Below are positions 1-10,085 of a stretch of DNA of 64,000 nucleotides, one piece after another. The position numbers and the translations under genes are program-made. The notes under the pieces were generated by a model. It saw nothing but the letters and a program-made list of their open reading frames with translations. It made no database searches and had not been told where the DNA came from. This DNA is from Pseudomonas putida. GTDB lineage: Bacteria > Pseudomonadota > Gammaproteobacteria > Pseudomonadales > Pseudomonadaceae. The stretch lies in NCBI GenBank assembly GCA_029953615.1, contig CP124529.1, positions 4,924,494-4,988,493 of the forward strand, given 5' to 3'. Numbering within the stretch: position 1 is the stretch's first letter; each line of letters starts with the position of its first letter.

Positions 1-1
1 A

Positions 2-808
2 CTGGTGGCGCGCATCCTGCACCGCCAGTCGCAACGCAGCGAGAAGCCGTTCATTGCCATCAACTGCGGGGCAATCCCCGAGCACCTGATTCAGTCTGAG
101 CTGTTCGGCCATGAGAAGGGTGCGTTCACTGGTGCCCACCAGCGCAAAGCCGGGCGCATCGAAGCGGCCCATGGCGGTACGCTGTTCCTCGATGAAATCG
201 GCGACCTGCCGCTGGAACTGCAAGCCAACCTGCTGCGCTTTCTGCAGGAGAAGCACATCGAGCGGGTTGGCGGCAGCCAGCCGATCCCGGTGGATGTGCG
301 GGTACTGGCGGCTACCCATGTGGACCTGGAAAGGGCCATCGAGCAAGGGCGCTTTCGCGAAGACCTGTATTACCGCCTGAACGTGTTGCAGGTAGTGACC
401 GCGCCGTTGCGCGACCGACATGGTGACTTGTCGATGCTGGCCAGCCACTTTGCCCAATTCTACAGCCTGGAAACCGGGCGCCGACCGCGTTCGTTCAGTG
501 ACCATGCCCTGGCGGCCATGGGCCGGCATGACTGGCCGGGCAATGTCCGCGAGTTGGCCAACCGGGTACGACGCGGGCTGGTGCTGGCCGAAGGCCGGCA
601 AATCGAGGCGCAGGACCTGGGGTTGCAGCCCCTGGATCAGGTGCAGCATCCGCTGGGCACGCTGGAGGAGTACAAGCACCGGGCCGAACGCCAGGCGCTG
701 TGCGATGTGCTCAACCGGCACAGTGACAACCTGAGCGTGGCGGCCAAGGTGCTAGGCATTTCGCGGCCAACTTTCTACCGGCTGCTGCACAAGCATCAGA
801 TTCGCTGA
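2..808 (+). CDS. Sigma-54-dependent activator, C-terminal part (cut by window edge)
   Basis: This is the C-terminal 268 residues of a bacterial enhancer-binding protein that activates sigma-54 RNA polymerase. The AAA+ domain shows the sigma-54 contact loop GAFTGA near residue 38 of the visible part, the Walker B segment [11 protein letters not shown], the [11 protein letters not shown] region and the R-finger motif [10 protein letters not shown] Fis-type helix-turn-helix ends the protein ([19 protein letters not shown]). Walker A and the sensory domain lie left of the window, so the signal is unknown. The reading frame is open to the left edge and the first visible GTG is not a real start. 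It might be the activator of the sigma-54 promoters further right, but nothing in the sequence ties it to them. Confidence 0.9.
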   Translation: MVARILHRQSQRSEKPFIAINCGAIPEHLIQSELFGHEKGAFTGAHQRKAGRIEAAHGGTLFLDEIGDLPLELQANLLRFLQEKHIERVGGSQPIPVDVRVLAATHVDLERAIEQGRFREDLYYRLNVLQVVTAPLRDRHGDLSMLASHFAQFYSLETGRRPRSFSDHALAAMGRHDWPGNVRELANRVRRGLVLAEGRQIEAQDLGLQPLDQVQHPLGTLEEYKHRAERQALCDVLNRHSDNLSVAAKVLGISRPTFYRLLHKHQIR

Positions 809-870
809 GCAGCAGCGGAAAAGACATGCGCTCCTATAGATACTGTACCGACCGTGAGGATGGCGCAGTT

Positions 871-910
871 CCTGTGGGAGCGGGCGCGCCCGCGAAGAGG
901 CCCTTACAGG
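871..910. repeat. REP element (single)
   Basis: A P. putida-type REP palindrome, CCTGTGGGAGCGGGC followed by GCCCGCGAAGAGGCC, lies between two converging genes. It is a single copy, unlike most REPs in this window, which occur as inverted pairs. Confidence 0.85.
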
Positions 911-917
911 CTCCCGA

Positions 918-2918
918 TCAATGCGGCCCGCGCGGAATGGTCTTCAGCAGGTCTTCCGGGCTGATATGCCCAACTACCTGCGCCACCGCGCTGCCCGGGG
1001 TCGGCAGGTCGATGATGTGGCTTTTCATCTTGCCGATCACATGCATTTCACACGGCTTGCAGTCGAACTTCAGTGTCAGCACCTCATCACCCTGAATCAG
1101 CTGCATCGGTGCCACCTTGGTGCGCACGCCGGTCACGCCCTTGGCCTGCTTGGGGCACAGGTTGAAGGAGAAGCGCAAACAGTGCTTGGTGATCATCACC
1201 GGTACTTCGCCGTGCTCTTCATGGGCCTCGTAGGCTGCGTCGATCAGCTGCACGCCATGGCGGTGGTAGAAGTCGCGGGCCTTCTGGTTGTACACGTTGG
1301 CCAGGAACGACAGGTGTGACTCCGGGTACACCGGTGGCGGCGTAGTCTCGGCCTTGCGCACGCCACGCGGGTGGGCCTGCACCCGTGCGGCAGTCAGCGC
1401 CTCGATGGCTTCGCGGCGCAGGGCCTTGAGCTGCGAGTTGGGGATGAAGTACGCCTGCGGTGCATCCAGTTGGATGCTGTCCGCGTGGTACATGGTGGTG
1501 CCCAACTGGCCGAGCAGGTCGTGCAACTGCTCCAGTGCCTGCTGCGGCTTGTTGGCCGCGCCGAACGGGCCGTCCAGGGCCACTTGCACGCTCACCCCTT
1601 CTTCACTGCTCAGGGTCAGCATCAGGCGCTGCTCGCGCAGCACCGCGTGCCATTCCACGCCAACCCGGCGCTCGGACGAAGTGCGTTGCAGGGCCTGCTG
1701 CCAGTTGTGGTCGAGGTTGCGCGACAGCGGGTGGTTGGGCCGCAGCTTGTACAGGCCCTCAGGCATTTCGTTGGGCTCCACGCGGTAGCGGTAGCGCTTG
1801 TTGCCGTCTTCTTCGAACTCGCCTCGCGGCTCGGCGATGTTGGCGCGGAAGCCAACCACCTCGCGCTTGACCAGCACATTGAGGCCGTCGCCGTTGGTCA
1901 GCGGTACGTCGGTGACCACTTGCATGTCGCGCTTGCCGACCTTTTCCACCACGCCCACCGGCAGGCCGGTGAAGGTTGGTGAATCAAAGGCGCCGATATC
2001 TACCTTGCGGTCGGTGACGAAGTAGTCGGTGCTGCCGCGGTGGAAGGTTTTATCCGGGTCAGGCAGGAAGAAGTGCTCGGTACGGCCACTGGACGCGCGG
2101 GCATACTGTGGGCGGCCTTCAAGGATGGCATCGAGCTCTTTGCGGTAGTGGGCGGTGATGTTCTTCACATAGCCCATGTCCTTGTAACGGCCCTCGATCT
2201 TGAACGAACGCACGCCGGCATCCACCAGGTCGGCCAGGTTGGCGGTCTGGTTGTTGTCCTTCATCGACAGCAGGTGCTTCTCGAACGCCACCACGCGGCC
2301 CTGGTCGTCTTTCAGGGTGTAGGGCAGGCGGCAGGCCTGCGAGCAGTCGCCACGGTTGGCGCTGCGGCCGGTCTGCGCGTGGGAGATGTTGCACTGGCCG
2401 GAGAAGGCCACGCACAGCGCACCATGGATGAAGAACTCGATGGCAGCATCGGTTTCGGCGGCGATGGCGCGGATTTGCTGCAGGTTCAGCTCACGGGCCA
2501 GGACCAGTTGCGAGAAGCCGGCCTGGTCGAGGAACTTGGCCCGCTCCAGGGTACGGATGTCGGTCTGGGTACTGGCGTGCAGCTCGATCGGCGGGATGTC
2601 CAGCTCCATTACCCCCAGGTCCTGCACGATCAGCGCATCGACACCGGCGTCGTACAGCTGGTGGATCAGCTTGCGTGCCGGCTCCAGCTCGTTGTCGTGG
2701 AGGATGGTGTTGATGGTGGTGAACACGCGTGCGTGGTAGCGATGGGCGAACTCGACCAGTTCGGCGATATCGCTGACTTCGTTGCAGGCGTTATGGCGTG
2801 CGCCGAAGCTCGGGCCGCCGATGTAGATGGCGTCTGCACCGTGCAGGATCGCTTCGCGGGCGATGGCCACGTCACGGGCAGGGCTGAGCAGTTCCAGGTG
2901 ATTCTTTGGAAGGGACAT
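918..2918 (-). CDS. rlhA: U32-family protein, RlhA (YdcP)-type 23S rRNA C2501 hydroxylation enzyme
   Basis: This is a peptidase U32-family protein of 666 residues. The N-terminal U32 domain begins ELLSPARDVAIAREA. The segment GALCVAFSGQCNISH...GDCSQACRLPY carries the conserved cysteines that in this family hold an iron-sulfur cluster. A long C-terminal extension follows, with more cysteines (CLRFSFNLCPKQ, KFDCKPCEMHVIG). The length matches RlhA/YdcP (about 650 residues) rather than the shorter YegQ/TrhP, so a role in hydroxylation of 23S rRNA C2501 is inferred from the family. The ATG at 2918 is preferred over an in-frame GTG at 2942 because homologous proteins begin close to it. It appears monocistronic. 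Confidence 0.85.
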   Translation of the reverse strand: MSLPKNHLELLSPARDVAIAREAILHGADAIYIGGPSFGARHNACNEVSDIAELVEFAHRYHARVFTTINTILHDNELEPARKLIHQLYDAGVDALIVQDLGVMELDIPPIELHASTQTDIRTLERAKFLDQAGFSQLVLARELNLQQIRAIAAETDAAIEFFIHGALCVAFSGQCNISHAQTGRSANRGDCSQACRLPYTLKDDQGRVVAFEKHLLSMKDNNQTANLADLVDAGVRSFKIEGRYKDMGYVKNITAHYRKELDAILEGRPQYARASSGRTEHFFLPDPDKTFHRGSTDYFVTDRKVDIGAFDSPTFTGLPVGVVEKVGKRDMQVVTDVPLTNGDGLNVLVKREVVGFRANIAEPRGEFEEDGNKRYRYRVEPNEMPEGLYKLRPNHPLSRNLDHNWQQALQRTSSERRVGVEWHAVLREQRLMLTLSSEEGVSVQVALDGPFGAANKPQQALEQLHDLLGQLGTTMYHADSIQLDAPQAYFIPNSQLKALRREAIEALTAARVQAHPRGVRKAETTPPPVYPESHLSFLANVYNQKARDFYHRHGVQLIDAAYEAHEEHGEVPVMITKHCLRFSFNLCPKQAKGVTGVRTKVAPMQLIQGDEVLTLKFDCKPCEMHVIGKMKSHIIDLPTPGSAVAQVVGHISPEDLLKTIPRGPH

Positions 2919-3015
2919 GTCGTTATAGGTTCGGGCTGTCACGGTTTAGGCGGGCATTGTAGCGGCGAAACGGGCTGGCGGCATCATCGGGGTGCCGAGA
3001 GGTGTACTACCTGCA

Positions 3016-3118
3016 CCGGCCCTATCGCCGGCAAGCCAGCTCCCACAGGTACTGCACAGGCCTGAGGGCAGCGCGGTCGAGGTGGGAGCTGGCTTGCCGG
3101 CGATAGGGCCCTTGCAGG
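3016..3118. repeat. Inverted REP pair
   Basis: Two REP palindromes of the GCCGGCAAGCCAGCTCCCACAGG class face each other (3016-3049 and 3081-3118) between the converging ends of the U32 and RidA genes and the neighbouring strand. Confidence 0.9.
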
Positions 3119-3122
3119 TAAA

Positions 3123-3503
3123 TCAGCGCTTGGCAGCCATTGCGGTCACTTCCACGCGCATGCCTTCGAACGCCAGTGCAGCGACACCCACGGCGGCGCG
3201 TACCGGCCAGGGCTTGCTGAAGAAGCGCTGATACACCTCGTTGAACGCCGCGCGGTCGGCCATGTCGGTGAGGTAGATGGTCAGGTGCAGCACCCGGTCC
3301 ATGCCGCTACCGGCCTTCTCCAGCGCCACTTTCAGTGCTTGCAGGGTGCATTCGCTCTGCTCGACGATGCCGCCCAGCTCCAGGCTGCCATCGGCGTGAG
3401 TCGGGATCTGCGTGGTAACCAGCATGCCGTTGTACTCGGCGACGTCGGAGGAAATCGACTCGGCGTCCGGGTCCGGGGTGTAGATGATGTCTGCATTTGC
3501 CAT
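3123..3503 (-). CDS. RidA/YjgF-family protein
   Basis: This is a 126-residue protein of the RidA (YjgF/YER057c/UK114) family. Members are small trimeric proteins that hydrolyse reactive enamine/imine intermediates or bind small ligands. Visible family features are LVTTQIPTHADGSLELGGIVEQSECTL-type central residues, a TIYLTDM segment, and the late VRAAVGVAALAFEGMRVEVTA segment, which contains the expected Arg of the V-R-x-A-V motif. The ATG at 3503 (MANADIIYT) fits family length; the frame is open to 3539 but the upstream part is unlike the family. Whether it is a true deaminase RidA or one of the divergent YjgF paralogues cannot be told from sequence alone. Confidence 0.85.
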   Translation of the reverse strand: MANADIIYTPDPDAESISSDVAEYNGMLVTTQIPTHADGSLELGGIVEQSECTLQALKVALEKAGSGMDRVLHLTIYLTDMADRAAFNEVYQRFFSKPWPVRAAVGVAALAFEGMRVEVTAMAAKR

Positions 3504-3640
3504 GGTGTGTTTTGCCTTGCAACGGAAGGAAAGCGGCAAGCCTACGCGAGCACACTGGTCGGGTCGAGGGTGCCCCGGTGTTTGAAATGCGCGGCGTTCG
3601 CCGTCAGAATCGCGGCCGATTGCAAAACCAGGGGTTTACG

Positions 3641-4333
3641 TTGAACGAACAGACTTTGTCCAGGCGCCTGGAGCGCGTGGCTGCCCATGTGCCGCAGGGC
3701 GCACGCCTGGCTGACATCGGCTCGGATCATGGCTTCCTGCCGGTGGCCTTGATGCTACGCGGGGTGATCGAGGCAGGGGTGGCGGGTGAGGTGGCGCAGA
3801 CGCCGTACGCTTCGGCTCAGCGCACTGTCCGCAGGAACGGGCTGGAGGACCGCGTCACCGTGCGCCTGGCCGACGGCCTGGCTGCGGTCGAGCCACAAGA
3901 CCGTATCTCGGTGGTCAGCATTTGCGGCATGGGTGGCGACACCATGTGCCAGATTCTGGAGGCCGGTAAACAGCGCCTTGGCGGCGTCGCGCGCTTGGTG
4001 CTGCAGCCCAACGGTGCTGAGCGCGAACTGCGCCAGTGGCTGGCAGGCAATGGCTACCAGATCGTCAGCGAAGAACTGCTGCGGGAAAACCGCTTCGACT
4101 ACGAGATCATCGTCGCCGAGCCGGGCGGGGCTGCATACACCGCTGAACAGCTGTACTTCGGCCCGGTGCTGTTACAAGAGAAAAGCGAGGCGTTCCTGGT
4201 CAAGTGGCGGCGCATGCTGCGGCAGAAGCAGCAGACCCTGGCCAACTTCGAGCGGGCCCGCGATGCGGTGCCTCAGGCGAAAGTCGACGATTTCCGGCAA
4301 CAGGTTGGCTGGATCACCGAGGCGCTGGCCTGA
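3641..4333 (+). CDS. trmK: tRNA (adenine(22)-N1)-methyltransferase TrmK
   Basis: This is a class I SAM-dependent methyltransferase of 230 residues in the TrmK family, which makes m1A22 in tRNA. The SAM-binding signature LADIGSDHGFLPVAL is near residue 25. The catalytic-region motif SICGMGGDTMCQIL is near residue 90, and LVLQPNGAERELRQWL follows. The C-terminal helix pair (KWRRMLRQKQQTLANF) is also typical. The start is a TTG at 3641 behind AGGGG. The open frame extends further upstream but there it overlaps the divergent RidA gene and has no family similarity. Confidence 0.88.
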   Translation: MNEQTLSRRLERVAAHVPQGARLADIGSDHGFLPVALMLRGVIEAGVAGEVAQTPYASAQRTVRRNGLEDRVTVRLADGLAAVEPQDRISVVSICGMGGDTMCQILEAGKQRLGGVARLVLQPNGAERELRQWLAGNGYQIVSEELLRENRFDYEIIVAEPGGAAYTAEQLYFGPVLLQEKSEAFLVKWRRMLRQKQQTLANFERARDAVPQAKVDDFRQQVGWITEALA

Positions 4334-4334
4334 C

Positions 4335-4598
4335 TTACTGCTGCGAGCAGTTGCCCATTTCCCGATAGTCGACTTCGCGCTTCTGGCCCTGGTGGTCGAC
4401 ATAGACCATGTGCGCCGTGCCAACCTGGCAGTCGGCGGCGTTGCTGGCTGGCGTGATGGAGATGACTTTGGCAATGTCCAGTGGCATGCCGTATTCGTAG
4501 TTGCTGCTGCTGACCGGCTGGTTGTTGCCAGCGTCGGCCAAGGCACCGAACGAGGCGAGGGTAGCGGCAACGGCAAGGACAGCGATCGAACGTTTCAT
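4335..4598 (-). CDS. Small secreted DUF2790 protein
   Basis: This is an 87-residue exported protein typical of Pseudomonas DUF2790. It has a signal peptide (MKRSIAVLAVAATLASFGALADA) and a short mature domain. The domain holds two cysteines (DCQVGTAHMVYVDHQG and MGNCSQQ) that could form a disulfide in the periplasm. Family function is unknown. It converges on trmK and is transcribed divergently from the LysR gene across a 125-bp gap, so that regulator may control it. Confidence 0.8.
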   Translation of the reverse strand: MKRSIAVLAVAATLASFGALADAGNNQPVSSSNYEYGMPLDIAKVISITPASNAADCQVGTAHMVYVDHQGQKREVDYREMGNCSQQ

Positions 4599-4723
4599 GG
4601 CAGGCTCCTTTTTTCAATGTATGGCTAATGATGTATTCATTGGTCACACACAATAAATGGGCTAAGCCGTGATAGATTCCTGCCTGTAACGTAAGAATAA
4701 GGCCGAACAAGGAGCACACCTAC
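4599..4723. promoter_or_regulatory. Divergent intergenic region, DUF2790 gene / LysR gene
   Basis: This is an AT-rich 125-bp gap between divergent genes and must contain both promoters. AAGGAG stands nine bases before the LysR ATG. Control of the left gene by the LysR protein is an inference from this arrangement; I could not define a convincing T-N11-A box. Confidence 0.5.
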
Positions 4724-5656
4724 ATGGACATGCTGCATGCCATGCGTACCTTCGCCCGCGTGGTGGAATGCGGCAGCTTTGCTGCGGCCGCCAATGCCCT
4801 GGATATTTCAGCGGCGCAGGTGTCGCGCATCGTCGCCGAACTGGAAAACCAGCTGCAGACACGCTTGCTGCATCGCACCACCCGGCGCCTGCGTATGAGC
4901 GAGGCGGGCGAGCGGTTTCTGGAGCGGGCGCGGCAGATCATGCTGCTGACCGAAGAGGCGGTTGGCGAAGCCCGAGGCGCGCACCTCACGCCGCGCGGGC
5001 GCCTGCGCTTGCATTGCCCGCACGGCATGGGCCTGTTGCTGATGCCGCTGGTGGCCGGCTACAACGCGCTGTGCCCGGAAGTGGTGATCGAGCTGACCTT
5101 GTCCCAGCGCAACCCCGACCCGTTGGCCGAAGGGCATGACGTGGTGATTACCGTTGATGGGGCATTGCCGGATTCACAGCTGATCGCTGTGCCGCTGGGC
5201 AACATTTTCAGCATCCCCTGCGCGGCCCCGGGGTACCTGGAGGCCTATGGTGTGCCGGAACGTCCCGAAGATTTGCACAGCCATCGCTGCCTGCGCATGG
5301 CTTACCCGATGTATGAAGGTGACTGGGTGTTCCCGCAAGGGGTTGACCAGTGCGTGATCGCGCCGAACGACAGTTTCTCCACCAACGTCGCCGACGCCAT
5401 GCTGGTGGCCAGCGAACTGGGCATGGGCATTGGCCTGCTGCCGTTCTATACCGCCAGCCAGGCGATCGAGCAGGGGCGCTTGTGCCGGCTGCTGGCGCCG
5501 TATCGGCTGAGGGAGAGCGCGCTGTATGCGATGTACCCGTCACGGCATTACCTGGATGCCAAGGTGCGCACCTGGATCGACTACCTCAAGGAGCAACTGC
5601 CGGCGTTGTTCGAGGGGCATGCCAGGGTGGTGGATGATTCGCGCTATTGGCGTTGA
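4724..5656 (+). CDS. LysR-family transcriptional regulator
   Basis: This is a 310-residue LTTR. The N-terminal winged helix-turn-helix (MRTFARVVECGSFAAAANAL, then SAAQVSRIVAELENQL, TRLLHRTTRRLRMSE) is followed by a PBP2-like effector domain that begins RGRLRLHCPHGMG. The subfamily resembles the CrgA/AaeR-like group. The ATG at 4724 has AAGGAG at good spacing. It lies divergent from the DUF2790 gene and convergent with the acyl-CoA dehydrogenase gene. The target and the inducer are not evident. Confidence 0.9.
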   Translation: MDMLHAMRTFARVVECGSFAAAANALDISAAQVSRIVAELENQLQTRLLHRTTRRLRMSEAGERFLERARQIMLLTEEAVGEARGAHLTPRGRLRLHCPHGMGLLLMPLVAGYNALCPEVVIELTLSQRNPDPLAEGHDVVITVDGALPDSQLIAVPLGNIFSIPCAAPGYLEAYGVPERPEDLHSHRCLRMAYPMYEGDWVFPQGVDQCVIAPNDSFSTNVADAMLVASELGMGIGLLPFYTASQAIEQGRLCRLLAPYRLRESALYAMYPSRHYLDAKVRTWIDYLKEQLPALFEGHARVVDDSRYWR

Positions 5657-5699
5657 AGCACTGATCTGTTTTTTGAGGCAACTTCTTGCACTGCCTTCA

Positions 5700-5795
5700 C
5701 TGGCCCTATCGCCGGCAAGCCAGCTCCCACAGGTTCATCACAGGTCCTGAGAGCGGTGCAGTACCTGTGGGAGCTGGCTTGCCGGCGATGGGCCG
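5700..5795. repeat. Inverted REP pair
   Basis: Two REPs of the GCCGGCAAGCCAGCTCCCACAGG class (about 5700-5733 and 5764-5795) lie between the convergent LysR and acyl-CoA dehydrogenase genes. Confidence 0.9.
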
Positions 5796-5821
5796 CACAG
5801 CGGCCCCACTATTCCAGCCAG

Positions 5822-6973
5822 TTACAGCGGATAGTGCTTCAGCTCCCGCGCAATCAGCATGCGCTGGATCTCGCTCGACCCTTCATAAATCTGGGTAATC
5901 CGCGCATCGCGGTAGTAACGCTCCACCGGGTAGTCCTCAAGATAGCCATACCCGCCATGCACCTGGATCGCCATCGAGCACACCCGCTCGGCCATTTCCG
6001 AGGCGAACAGCTTGGCCTGCGAGGCCTCCGACAGGCACGGCTTGCCGGCGCTGCGCAGGCGTGCGGCATGCAGGATCAGCAAGCGCGCGGCATTGACCTG
6101 CACTTGCATGTCGGCCAGCAGGTTGGCGATGCTCTGGTGCTCGTTGATCGGCTTGCCGAACTGCACGCGGTCGCGCGAATAAAGCAGCGCTGCCTCGAAC
6201 GCGGCGCGGGCAATGCCCAGGGCCTGGGCAGCAATGCCGATACGGCCGCCTTCGAGGTTGGACAAGGCAATGGCCAGGCCCTTGCCACGCTCACCGAGCA
6301 TATTGGCCGCAGGGATACGGCAGTTGTCGAAGGTGACCGCGCAAGTGTCGGAGGCGCGGATGCCCATCTTGTGCTCGCTGCGGTCAACCTTGAAGCCCGG
6401 GTTGTCGGTAGGCACCAGAAACGCCGACAGGCCCTTTTTGCCCAGCTCCGGGTCGGTCACGGCAAAGACGATCGCCAAGCCGGCACGGCGGGCATTGCTG
6501 ACGAACTGCTTGGCGCCGTTGATCACCCACTGGCCATCCACCAGCTCGGCACGGGTGCGCAGGTTATGCGCCTCGGAGCCGGCTTGCGGCTCGGTCAGGC
6601 AGAAGCAGCCAATCACCTCGCCGGTGGCCAGGCGCGGCAACCACTGCTGTTGCTGTTCGGCTGTGCCATAGGCCAGCAGCGGGCCGCAGCCGACCGAGTT
6701 GTGAATGCTCATCATCGCCCCGGTGGCGCCGCAACCGGCGGCGATTTCTTCCACCGCCAGGGCATAGGCGACGTAGTCGGTGTAGCTGCCGCCGAAGTCT
6801 TCTGGCACCACCATGCCCAGCAGGCCCAGTTCGCCCATCTTGCGCACCACGCCATCATCGATCCAGCCGGCCTTTTCCCAGGCCTGGGCATGCGGGGCGA
6901 TTTCGCCACGGGCAAAGTCCCGGGCCATGTCGCGGATCATGATCTGTTCTTCGCTCAGTTCCAGGTCTTGCAT
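5822..6973 (-). CDS. Acyl-CoA dehydrogenase, probably isobutyryl-CoA/short-branched chain
   Basis: This is a 383-residue FAD-dependent acyl-CoA dehydrogenase. Visible family motifs are [14 protein letters not shown] (FAD/substrate region, near residue 122), the catalytic-base segment [16 protein letters not shown] near the C-terminus (Glu of IYEGSSE), and [23 protein letters not shown]. It lies 16 bp downstream of a 3-hydroxyisobutyryl-CoA hydrolase gene on the same strand. That pair belongs to valine breakdown, so isobutyryl-CoA is the likely substrate; this is inferred from context. Confidence 0.85.
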   Translation of the reverse strand: MQDLELSEEQIMIRDMARDFARGEIAPHAQAWEKAGWIDDGVVRKMGELGLLGMVVPEDFGGSYTDYVAYALAVEEIAAGCGATGAMMSIHNSVGCGPLLAYGTAEQQQQWLPRLATGEVIGCFCLTEPQAGSEAHNLRTRAELVDGQWVINGAKQFVSNARRAGLAIVFAVTDPELGKKGLSAFLVPTDNPGFKVDRSEHKMGIRASDTCAVTFDNCRIPAANMLGERGKGLAIALSNLEGGRIGIAAQALGIARAAFEAALLYSRDRVQFGKPINEHQSIANLLADMQVQVNAARLLILHAARLRSAGKPCLSEASQAKLFASEMAERVCSMAIQVHGGYGYLEDYPVERYYRDARITQIYEGSSEIQRMLIARELKHYPL

Positions 6974-6989
6974 CTGTGTACTCCCGGGC

Positions 6990-8060
6990 TCACAGGCCTT
7001 CGAAGAATTGGTCGACCCGCTGGCGTTGCAGCGCGGCCAGGGTCGGCGGGTTCCAGCGGGGCTGCTTGTCCTTGTCGATGATCAGGGCGCGTACGCCTTC
7101 GATGATATCGCCGTGCTGGAACCATTGGCGGTCCAGGTGCAGCTCCATGGCAAAGCAGTCGTCCAGACCCAGGTGGCGACCGCGGCGCAGCATCTCCAGC
7201 GTAACCGCCATGGCCAATGGCGAGCGGCTTTCCAGCTGATCGGCGGTGGCCACCGCCCAGGCGTGGCTGTCGCCGATGCTGACCGCACGCAGTTGCTCGA
7301 CGATGGCGGGCAGGTCGGGTAGGGCGAAGAAGTGGTCGATGACCGGGCGCAGTTTTTCCAGTGGTGCATCGCCCAGCACCTGGGTGCCGAGCTTGGCCAG
7401 CAAGTTCTGCAGGTCTTTGAGCGGGTGGTCGCCGAAGCTCAGCTGGTCCAGGCCTTGGTCGAGGGCGGCGAGCTGGTCGCTAGCCAGGTACCAATCGGCC
7501 AGGCCGCAGTACAGGGCATCAGCCGCCTGGATCTGCGCGCCGCTGACGCCCAGGTAAATGCCCAGCTCGCCGGGGATACGCGACAGGAAGTAGCTGCCGC
7601 CAACATCCGGGAAGTAGCCAATGCCAACTTCGGGCATGCCCAGCCGGCTGCGCTCGGTCACTACGCGCAGGTCGCAACCCTGGGCCAAGCCCATGCCGCC
7701 ACCGAGGGTGAAGCCGTCCATCAGCACCAGCACCGGTTTGCGGTAACGATGGATGACCAGGTCGAGGGCGTATTCCTCGACGAAGAAGGTTTCGTGCAGC
7801 GTGTCGCCGGCTTTGAAGCTGTCATGCAGCGAGCGGATGTCGCCACCGGCACAGAAGCCCTTGGGGCCTTCGCCGCGAAGCACCACGGCCAGCACTTGCG
7901 GGTCTTCGGCCCACTGGTCCAGGTGCTGGCGCAGGCTGCGGACCATGTCCAGGGTCAGGGCATTGAGGCCGGCGGGGCGGTTCAGGGTCAGGTGGCCGAC
8001 CTGGTTGCGGACCTCGGCCAGCACATGGTCGGTAGCCGAGGTATGAGCGTGCGCAGTCAT
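6990..8060 (-). CDS. 3-hydroxyisobutyryl-CoA hydrolase / enoyl-CoA hydratase-isomerase family protein
   Basis: This is a 356-residue crotonase-fold protein. The length and C-terminal half ([28 protein letters not shown]) match the HIBCH-type subfamily rather than ordinary 260-residue enoyl-CoA hydratases. The oxyanion-hole segments [12 protein letters not shown] and [20 protein letters not shown] are intact. [20 protein letters not shown] carries the acidic residue region used by HIBCH. With the acyl-CoA dehydrogenase gene it forms a two-gene unit likely acting in valine catabolism. Confidence 0.85.
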   Translation of the reverse strand: MTAHAHTSATDHVLAEVRNQVGHLTLNRPAGLNALTLDMVRSLRQHLDQWAEDPQVLAVVLRGEGPKGFCAGGDIRSLHDSFKAGDTLHETFFVEEYALDLVIHRYRKPVLVLMDGFTLGGGMGLAQGCDLRVVTERSRLGMPEVGIGYFPDVGGSYFLSRIPGELGIYLGVSGAQIQAADALYCGLADWYLASDQLAALDQGLDQLSFGDHPLKDLQNLLAKLGTQVLGDAPLEKLRPVIDHFFALPDLPAIVEQLRAVSIGDSHAWAVATADQLESRSPLAMAVTLEMLRRGRHLGLDDCFAMELHLDRQWFQHGDIIEGVRALIIDKDKQPRWNPPTLAALQRQRVDQFFEGL

Positions 8061-8423
8061 TGCGTTCTCCCTGCTTTGTTATTGATTTTCCAAGTGAAGT
8101 CTGGAGTTCGCTGGAGGATCGCAGGATCCTGTCATGCGAATTTGCCTTGCACAATCGACAAATCTGCAGGGGGATTCTGCATTTTTGCGATGTGCAACGA
8201 TACCGCCACTCCTGTAGGAGCAGCCTTGTGCTGCGAAAGGGCCGTAGGGTTGATGACATTCTATGGCGGTAAGGGCCTCTTCGCAGCACAAGGCTGCTCC
8301 TACAAAAACCAAAGCGCCCTTGAATCATTAACCTGACAGTAACGGAAGTGCCAGTAGCTTGATTGATCCCCCAGCCACACCGGCCCTAAGGTGACCCCAC
8401 GACAGCGAACCCGTGGAGTCATC
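8061..8423. promoter_or_regulatory. Divergent region, hydrolase gene / mdc operon
   Basis: This 363-bp gap must hold the promoters of the leftward valine-type pair and the rightward malonate operon. It contains an inverted pair of REP-like repeats (8211-8306). I saw no convincing sigma-54 site and no regulator gene beside the operon. Confidence 0.45.
8211..8306. repeat. Inverted pair of a second REP-like class
   Basis: The arms CCTGTAGGAGCAGCCTTGTG (8211-) and the matching CACAAGGCTGCTCCTACA (ending about 8304) form a long inverted pair. The core GTAGGAGCAGCCTTGTGCTGCG is the other abundant Pseudomonas REP class, distinct from the GGGAGCGGGC type. Confidence 0.8.
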
Positions 8424-10085
8424 ATGACAACAACCAGGAACCCACCGCCGCAATGGTCGCGGCGGCGCGCCGAAAAGCAGCGCCGCCTTGACCGGGTCCG
8501 CCACCTCGCCGACGGCGTGGTGCTGCCCACCGAGCGTATCGTCGAAGCCCTGGAGTTGCTGCTCGCTCCTGGCGACCGGGTAGTGCTCGAAGGTAACAAC
8601 CAGAAGCAGGCCGACTTCCTCTCGCGCGCGCTGGCCAAGGTCGACCCGGGGCGCCTGCACGACTTGCACATGATCATGCCCAGCGTCAGCCGCGCCGAGC
8701 ATCTGGACCTGTTCGAACGGGGCATCGCCCGCAAGCTCGACTTCTCCTTCGCTGGCCCGCAAAGCCTGCGCATCGGCCAGCTGCTGGAAGACGGCCTGCT
8801 CGAAGTCGGTGCCATCCACACCTATATCGAGCTGTATTCGCGGTTGCTGGTCGACCTGATCCCCAACGTCACCCTGGTGGCCGGCTTCATGGCCGACCGC
8901 GACGGCAACCTGTACACCGGCCCCAGTACCGAAGACACACCGGCACTGGTGGAGCCGGCCGCCTTCAGCGACGGCATCGTCATCGCCCAGGTCAACCAGC
9001 TGGTGGAGCACGTGGATGACCTGCCACGGGTCGATATCCCGGCGTCGTGGGTCGATTTCGTGGTGGTCGCCGACCAGCCCTTCTATATAGAACCGCTGTT
9101 CACCCGCGACCCGCGCCATATCAAGCCGGTGCACGTGCTGATGGCGATGATGGCCATTCGCGGAATCTACGAAAAGCACCAGGTGCAGTCGTTGAATCAT
9201 GGGATTGGCTTCAACACCGCTGCCATCGAGTTGATCCTGCCTACCTATGGCGAGTCGCTGGGCCTGAAGGGCAAGATCTGCCGCAACTGGGCACTCAACC
9301 CGCACCCGACCCTGATCCCGGCCATCGAGACCGGCTGGGTGCAAAGCGTGCACTGCTTCGGTACCGAACTGGGCATGGAGGACTACATCGCCCAGCGCCC
9401 GGATGTGTTCTTCACCGGCCGTGATGGTTCGCTGCGCTCCAACCGCATGATGTGCCAGCTGGCCGGGCAGTACGCCGTTGACTTGTTCATTGGCGCTACC
9501 TTGCAGGTGGATGGCGATGGCCATTCCTCGACCGTGACCCGCGGCCGCCTGGCCGGCTTCGGCGGTGCCCCGAACATGGGCCACGACCCACGAGGCCGGC
9601 GCCATGCCACCCCGGCCTGGCTCGACATGACCGTGCCGGAAACCATGCTCGAACGCGGCCGCAAGCTGGTGGTGCAGATGGTCGAGACCTACCAGGAAGG
9701 CGGCAAGCCCACCTTCGTGGAAACCCTTGATGCCGTGGAAGTGGCCAAAAAGGCCGGCATGCCACTGGCGCCGGTGATGATCTACGGCGACGACGTTACC
9801 CACCTGTTGACCGAGGAGGGCATTGCCTACCTGTACAAGGCCCGCAGCCTGGAAGAACGCCAGCAGATGATCGCCGCCGTGGCTGGGGTTACCGCCATCG
9901 GCCTGCGGCACGACCCCAAGGATACCGTGCGCCTGCGCCAGCAAGGCCTGGTCGCCTTGCCCGAAGACCTTGGCATCCGCCGCACCGACGCCAGCCGCGG
10001 ACTGCTGGCTGCGCGCAGCATCGCTGACCTGGTCGAATGGTCCGGCGGCCTCTACAACCCGCCTGCACGGTTCAGGAGCTGGTGA
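8424..10085 (+). CDS. mdcA: Malonate decarboxylase alpha subunit (malonyl-ACP:acetate transferase)
   Basis: This is a 553-residue alpha subunit of malonate decarboxylase. It transfers the acyl carrier between acetyl- and malonyl-thioester forms. The sequence has the family's CoA-transferase-like halves, for example [15 protein letters not shown] near the N-terminus, the GVGF-like segment [21 protein letters not shown], and [18 protein letters not shown]. The ATG at 8424 with GTGGAG upstream gives the usual length; an upstream in-frame codon at 8391 is ignored. It heads a tightly packed operon and its stop overlaps the mdcB start (TGATG). Confidence 0.95.
   Translation: MTTTRNPPPQWSRRRAEKQRRLDRVRHLADGVVLPTERIVEALELLLAPGDRVVLEGNNQKQADFLSRALAKVDPGRLHDLHMIMPSVSRAEHLDLFERGIARKLDFSFAGPQSLRIGQLLEDGLLEVGAIHTYIELYSRLLVDLIPNVTLVAGFMADRDGNLYTGPSTEDTPALVEPAAFSDGIVIAQVNQLVEHVDDLPRVDIPASWVDFVVVADQPFYIEPLFTRDPRHIKPVHVLMAMMAIRGIYEKHQVQSLNHGIGFNTAAIELILPTYGESLGLKGKICRNWALNPHPTLIPAIETGWVQSVHCFGTELGMEDYIAQRPDVFFTGRDGSLRSNRMMCQLAGQYAVDLFIGATLQVDGDGHSSTVTRGRLAGFGGAPNMGHDPRGRRHATPAWLDMTVPETMLERGRKLVVQMVETYQEGGKPTFVETLDAVEVAKKAGMPLAPVMIYGDDVTHLLTEEGIAYLYKARSLEERQQMIAAVAGVTAIGLRHDPKDTVRLRQQGLVALPEDLGIRRTDASRGLLAARSIADLVEWSGGLYNPPARFRSW

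Noticed and set aside
2040..3065. 341-codon plus-strand frame over the rlhA gene
   Set aside because: Shadow of the conserved minus-strand gene.
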